A DNA stretch of 64,000 nt from Lepidodermella squamata (taxonomy: Eukaryota; Gastrotricha). Within the stretch, counting starts at the first letter, position 1. Every line of letters begins with the position of its first letter. The notes beneath the pieces were generated by a model. That model ran no database searches. It had not been told where the DNA came from and worked only from the letters and a program-made list of their open reading frames with translations. The position numbers and the translations under genes were made by a program. The stretch is taken from NCBI GenBank assembly GCA_047495785.1, contig JBLDXI010000045.1:62001-126000 (forward strand), given 5' to 3'. Below, piece by piece: positions 61,301 to 64,000 of the stretch.

Positions 61301-61615
61301 CTCTTAATTTCCTAGAGTTCATAAAATCCCGAACATCACAGCGTGCATTATTAGATAAAATTAGAAAGTGTCACGGCCATTTCGTCATCATGACCTTGAT
61401 TGATTCTGCGAGCTTTCTCGTTAAAGACGATATTTTTCACCTAATCTAATTTCCATTTTCCAATATTGCATGTATACCTAAAACTATAAAAAATTAAAAA
61501 AAAACGCACCTTCCACGATTTCGATTTGTTCCTGCTTGTCACTGAGTGCGATATTATCCATCGATTGACTGAACGGAACTTGCTGCTTGCTGAGGGCAGT
61601 AAGTCGTCTTGACAT
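49336..61615 (-). CDS. BCL11: BCL11-family zinc-finger transcription factor
   Basis: Nine exons keep frame throughout: 61510-61615, 60912-61238, 58843-58917, 56298-56549, 55351-55542, 53664-54080, 51916-52704, 50399-51122, 49336-49582, about 1042 residues. It begins [12 protein letters not shown], like the N-terminal MSRRKQ motif by which BCL11 and SALL proteins recruit the NuRD co-repressor. Exon 4 has the CxxC..HxxxC first finger ([12 protein letters not shown], about 184-207), exon 6 the second ([23 protein letters not shown]), exon 8 a three-finger array (about 750-835: [70 protein letters not shown]). Between them are Ser, Asn, Gln and Ala runs and an acidic stretch. BCL11 proteins are nuclear repressors in neural and blood development. 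Exon 3 is the least certain; it could instead be an alternative first exon from the ATG at 58927. An alternative start MYNQFYD also opens upstream of exon 5 (55603). Confidence 0.85.
49730..49990 (+). repeat. Dispersed diverged repeat, copy 2
   Basis: Partner of 1045-1335, same orientation, here inside BCL11 intron 8. It holds a spurious 72-codon frame on the plus strand. Confidence 0.55.
55053..55072. repeat. CTG/CAG trinucleotide repeat in BCL11 intron
   Basis: Six CTG units plus CT, in intron 5 (between exons at 55351 and 54080), so not translated. Confidence 0.8.
56550..58842. other. BCL11 intron 3
   Basis: No exon or gene supported; several open frames are short and without similarity. 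GC-rich stretches at 58000-58350 have CG-rich words unlike the flanking AT-rich DNA, a common feature of regulatory introns in such genes. Confidence 0.45.
58918..60911. other. BCL11 intron 2
   Basis: No exon seen. A TATATAAG at 59320-59327 precedes a plus-strand ATG frame (59347-59718) by about 20 bases; the frame lacks recognised similarity. Runs of CG-rich and poly-T words alternate through 59500-60500. Confidence 0.45.
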
Positions 61616-64000
61616 AATATTCTCGTAATTGACGGCCGTTATCGAGCTAATTACTATCGCCAGGTAGCAGCGAACGTTTGGTTATATATTGAAAAATATT
61701 CTCGTTTTTTTTTATGAAATGCACCGGATGCGATGATGCGACGCAATTTTTGTCGCCGATTAATATATTTGACACAAAATGGGCAGAAATCGATAGGCGA
61801 TGAGAGAACAGGGTGAGAAAAAAATGGTCACACTCGGCGGTTAACCAGGCGGAATGACGACCTTGTTGGCGGTGTTGCGGACGAAGCCATGACAAATCGG
61901 TGTGAAGCGGACAAATATCACTCGGGATAACGATAAAACGGTTGCCGTTAAAAAACAGACAAATAAGGATGTCGCAATATTCTTCCTCTCTGTCCAATCT
62001 GAAATTCCAGGTGACTGCGCACCGGGAAAAGCGGCGATTTATCAGACAAAAATATCCCGCTCGCAATTAAATTAAGTTTTCTGAAACGAATCGTCTGATA
62101 TTAGTAAAGCGACAGACCTATAGAACAAAAATACTCTTTTTTAGGCAATTTTTAGATATTATCGCAGTCACTTAATTAAGCACTGACTCGCGATAAGAAA
62201 ATCACATTAAAACATTGACATTTCATGTCTTAAAAATTTAATTATCTTTACATGTCACCGTTGGCCAGTCGAACACACAATTAATTAAATGCAAAATGTT
62301 CACAGGTTAAGTGTACGAATAGCGTACCTACCGGTGTTTTTTTTGTATAAAGAGGACATCAAAAACATGCAAAAAGCGGACAGGTGCGAAGTACGTGCGT
62401 CTGAGCTTTCTACGCCAAATCATTTGGTGTTCGAGGCGTGACCATTTCAATAGACATCTGTCGAAAAGTCCGGCGTTTTTAAAGGGCAGACAGTTATTAT
62501 TTTTGTCAATGACGCGACACAAAAAATCACCGCGATTTGAAAGAAAGAGTGGTGTCGGCTGTAATCGCCCCGGGGTCAAATTATTTGCAAAAGATTAAGA
62601 TGGCATATAGGGCTACACAAAAAAATGCGAAATTTTGCCATGCATGTGGCGAGATGCGGGGCGACTCACGAGATAAAATGCGCCGTCCTATTCGGCGCCG
62701 ATGAGAGATGGATGGACGGTAATCAGCGGAAGACGGCCCAATGGATATTTATCGCATTATGACATGTGAAATGCGGGCGTTGTGACGCGCGTGCGCATAT
62801 ATGGTTTTTTTTCGGGGAAATATTGATGATGCCAGTAAATTACATTTTTTTCGCGGCGCCAGCACGCGCTATCTCTTTTTGCGCTAAAAATATTCGCCGC
62901 GTCGGCCAGACCAAAGCCACGGCTCATTAGCTAGGCATTATTCGCGGGGCAATGTTAGCCGAAAATAGCGATATGAGAGTCCCTAGTAAAGGACAGCCAA
63001 TTTTTTTCCAGAATCCTTAATGCTATCCAAGAGAGTCTCAGTAAGCGTAAAAAAATTAAAAAAATAAAATTATCGTATAATTTTAATTTTAACTGTTACT
63101 CCTACGTTGGCGAGTTGCTCTGAGATTTTGTCCGCTTCTCGCAAATCTCCCATCAAACGCGTCGCTCTCCCCAATCACACTTCTGACTTCCTGCTCACGC
63201 GATAAGACGGCGACCTCTCTAATAGTGTACAAAAAAATAGCTCACGGTCGCCAGACGCCGATGTAGTGGATATTCGTATATGCTTGGACTTGGATAAATC
63301 GGAGGACTTTTTAACAATAAAAACTATGGCGCGAATTACGTATATTACCACTGGCCTGGGTAAAGTTTCTTATAAATAATAATTGCCAACACTTTGATAT
63401 AATAATATACAGAAAAATGTGGGACCAACGGCGCGCTCATATCGGCGCCGCCATCACACAAAAAACGAATGAGGAGAGGCCATTAGATGCAATAAAAGCC
63501 GAAAAAAAGCGAACCAACGTTCGATAAAAAATTCCTATACTTTCGCATGCTACTACTTGTCGCAGCGCGCGTGCCGACGAAAAATTACACGCCTGTGTAT
63601 GTTTCGTATATATATATATAGTATATTAATATAGGGCTGGGCATATTTGCACGGCGAGCGGGAAGAGCGTGCGGCCGCTGGGGGGCGTTGGTGGCGGCAC
63701 GGCGGAACCGCTGCGTCGTCCGGCCGGCGCCTATTCTGGTCGTACTTTATTGACCCGGCCTGCAGTTTTTTTCTGTATATTGCGCATAAGTATATCGCGT
63801 GTTTTCGCATGACGGCCGTCTGACGCGCGCGCGCGATGCCAGACGGGCAGGCGAGCGCGCAAAAAAATTGCACACAGCGACCGGAGCATACTTAGTTTTT
63901 TGTCGACGGCGGCGCCATGGGCTTCGCTGGCCGGCTCAATTTTTATATTTTATATATATATATACGATTTTTTTCGCTTTCGGACTCAGGAAATGAATAC
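61616..64000. other. Upstream region of BCL11
   Basis: No gene seen. It should contain the BCL11 promoter and leader. TA dinucleotide runs occur at 63607-63620 and 63951-63965. The DNA is dense in CG-rich octamers such as GGCGCGCT and CGGCGCCG between poly-T and poly-A tracts. Confidence 0.5.
63607..63620. repeat. TA dinucleotide microsatellite
   Basis: Seven TA units in a row. Confidence 0.75.

Overview
The window is nuclear DNA from a compact animal genome. Genes are broken by spliceosomal introns, many only about 50-60 bases long, with GT-AG ends, and AATAAA signals follow several genes. The conserved proteins are animal ones: ACF1/BAZ1A, PPP1R37, UDP-glucose pyrophosphorylase, VPS54, plastin, PALS1/Stardust, WDR92 and a BCL11 zinc-finger protein. 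Two PHD fingers in the ACF1 homologue (as in fly Acf1), mite-allergen-like ML proteins, and small secreted peptides with the cysteine spacing of arthropod agatoxin-like knottins all point to an ecdysozoan (mite, tardigrade or nematode grade). I cannot name the species.

Layout. 1-4.5 kb: two tandem ML-domain secreted proteins and an unrecognised one-pass membrane protein, all on +. 5.8-11.3 kb: ACF1/BAZ1A on -. 11.4-12.1 kb: a foldback element and an unrecognised ORF. 12.3-14.4 kb: PPP1R37 (+). 15.3-17.2 kb: UDP-glucose pyrophosphorylase (+). 17.5-24.8 kb: VPS54 (+), preceded by two broken or truncated tandem copies of its 5' half. 27.1-29.0 kb: plastin (-). 31.5-35.9 kb: four tandem copies (-) of a small secreted peptide gene with eight cysteines. 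38.2-42 kb: PALS1 (-). 44.4-44.8 kb: the start of a PDZ gene (-) that may be the 5' end of PALS1 or a separate gene. 45.5-46.7 kb: WDR92 (+). 49.3-61.6 kb: BCL11 (-), nine exons, mostly intron. 61.6-64 kb: its upstream DNA, with nothing coding seen.

Most genes are unrelated housekeeping or developmental functions and show no operon logic. Two places show recent family turnover: the knottin cluster, where each copy carries its own TATA box and intron and duplicated flanks, and the VPS54 cluster, where two copies are nearly identical over only part of exon 2. The peptide cluster is the most novel content. Exon boundaries were set by reading splice sites and keeping frame and homology; no transcript evidence was available.
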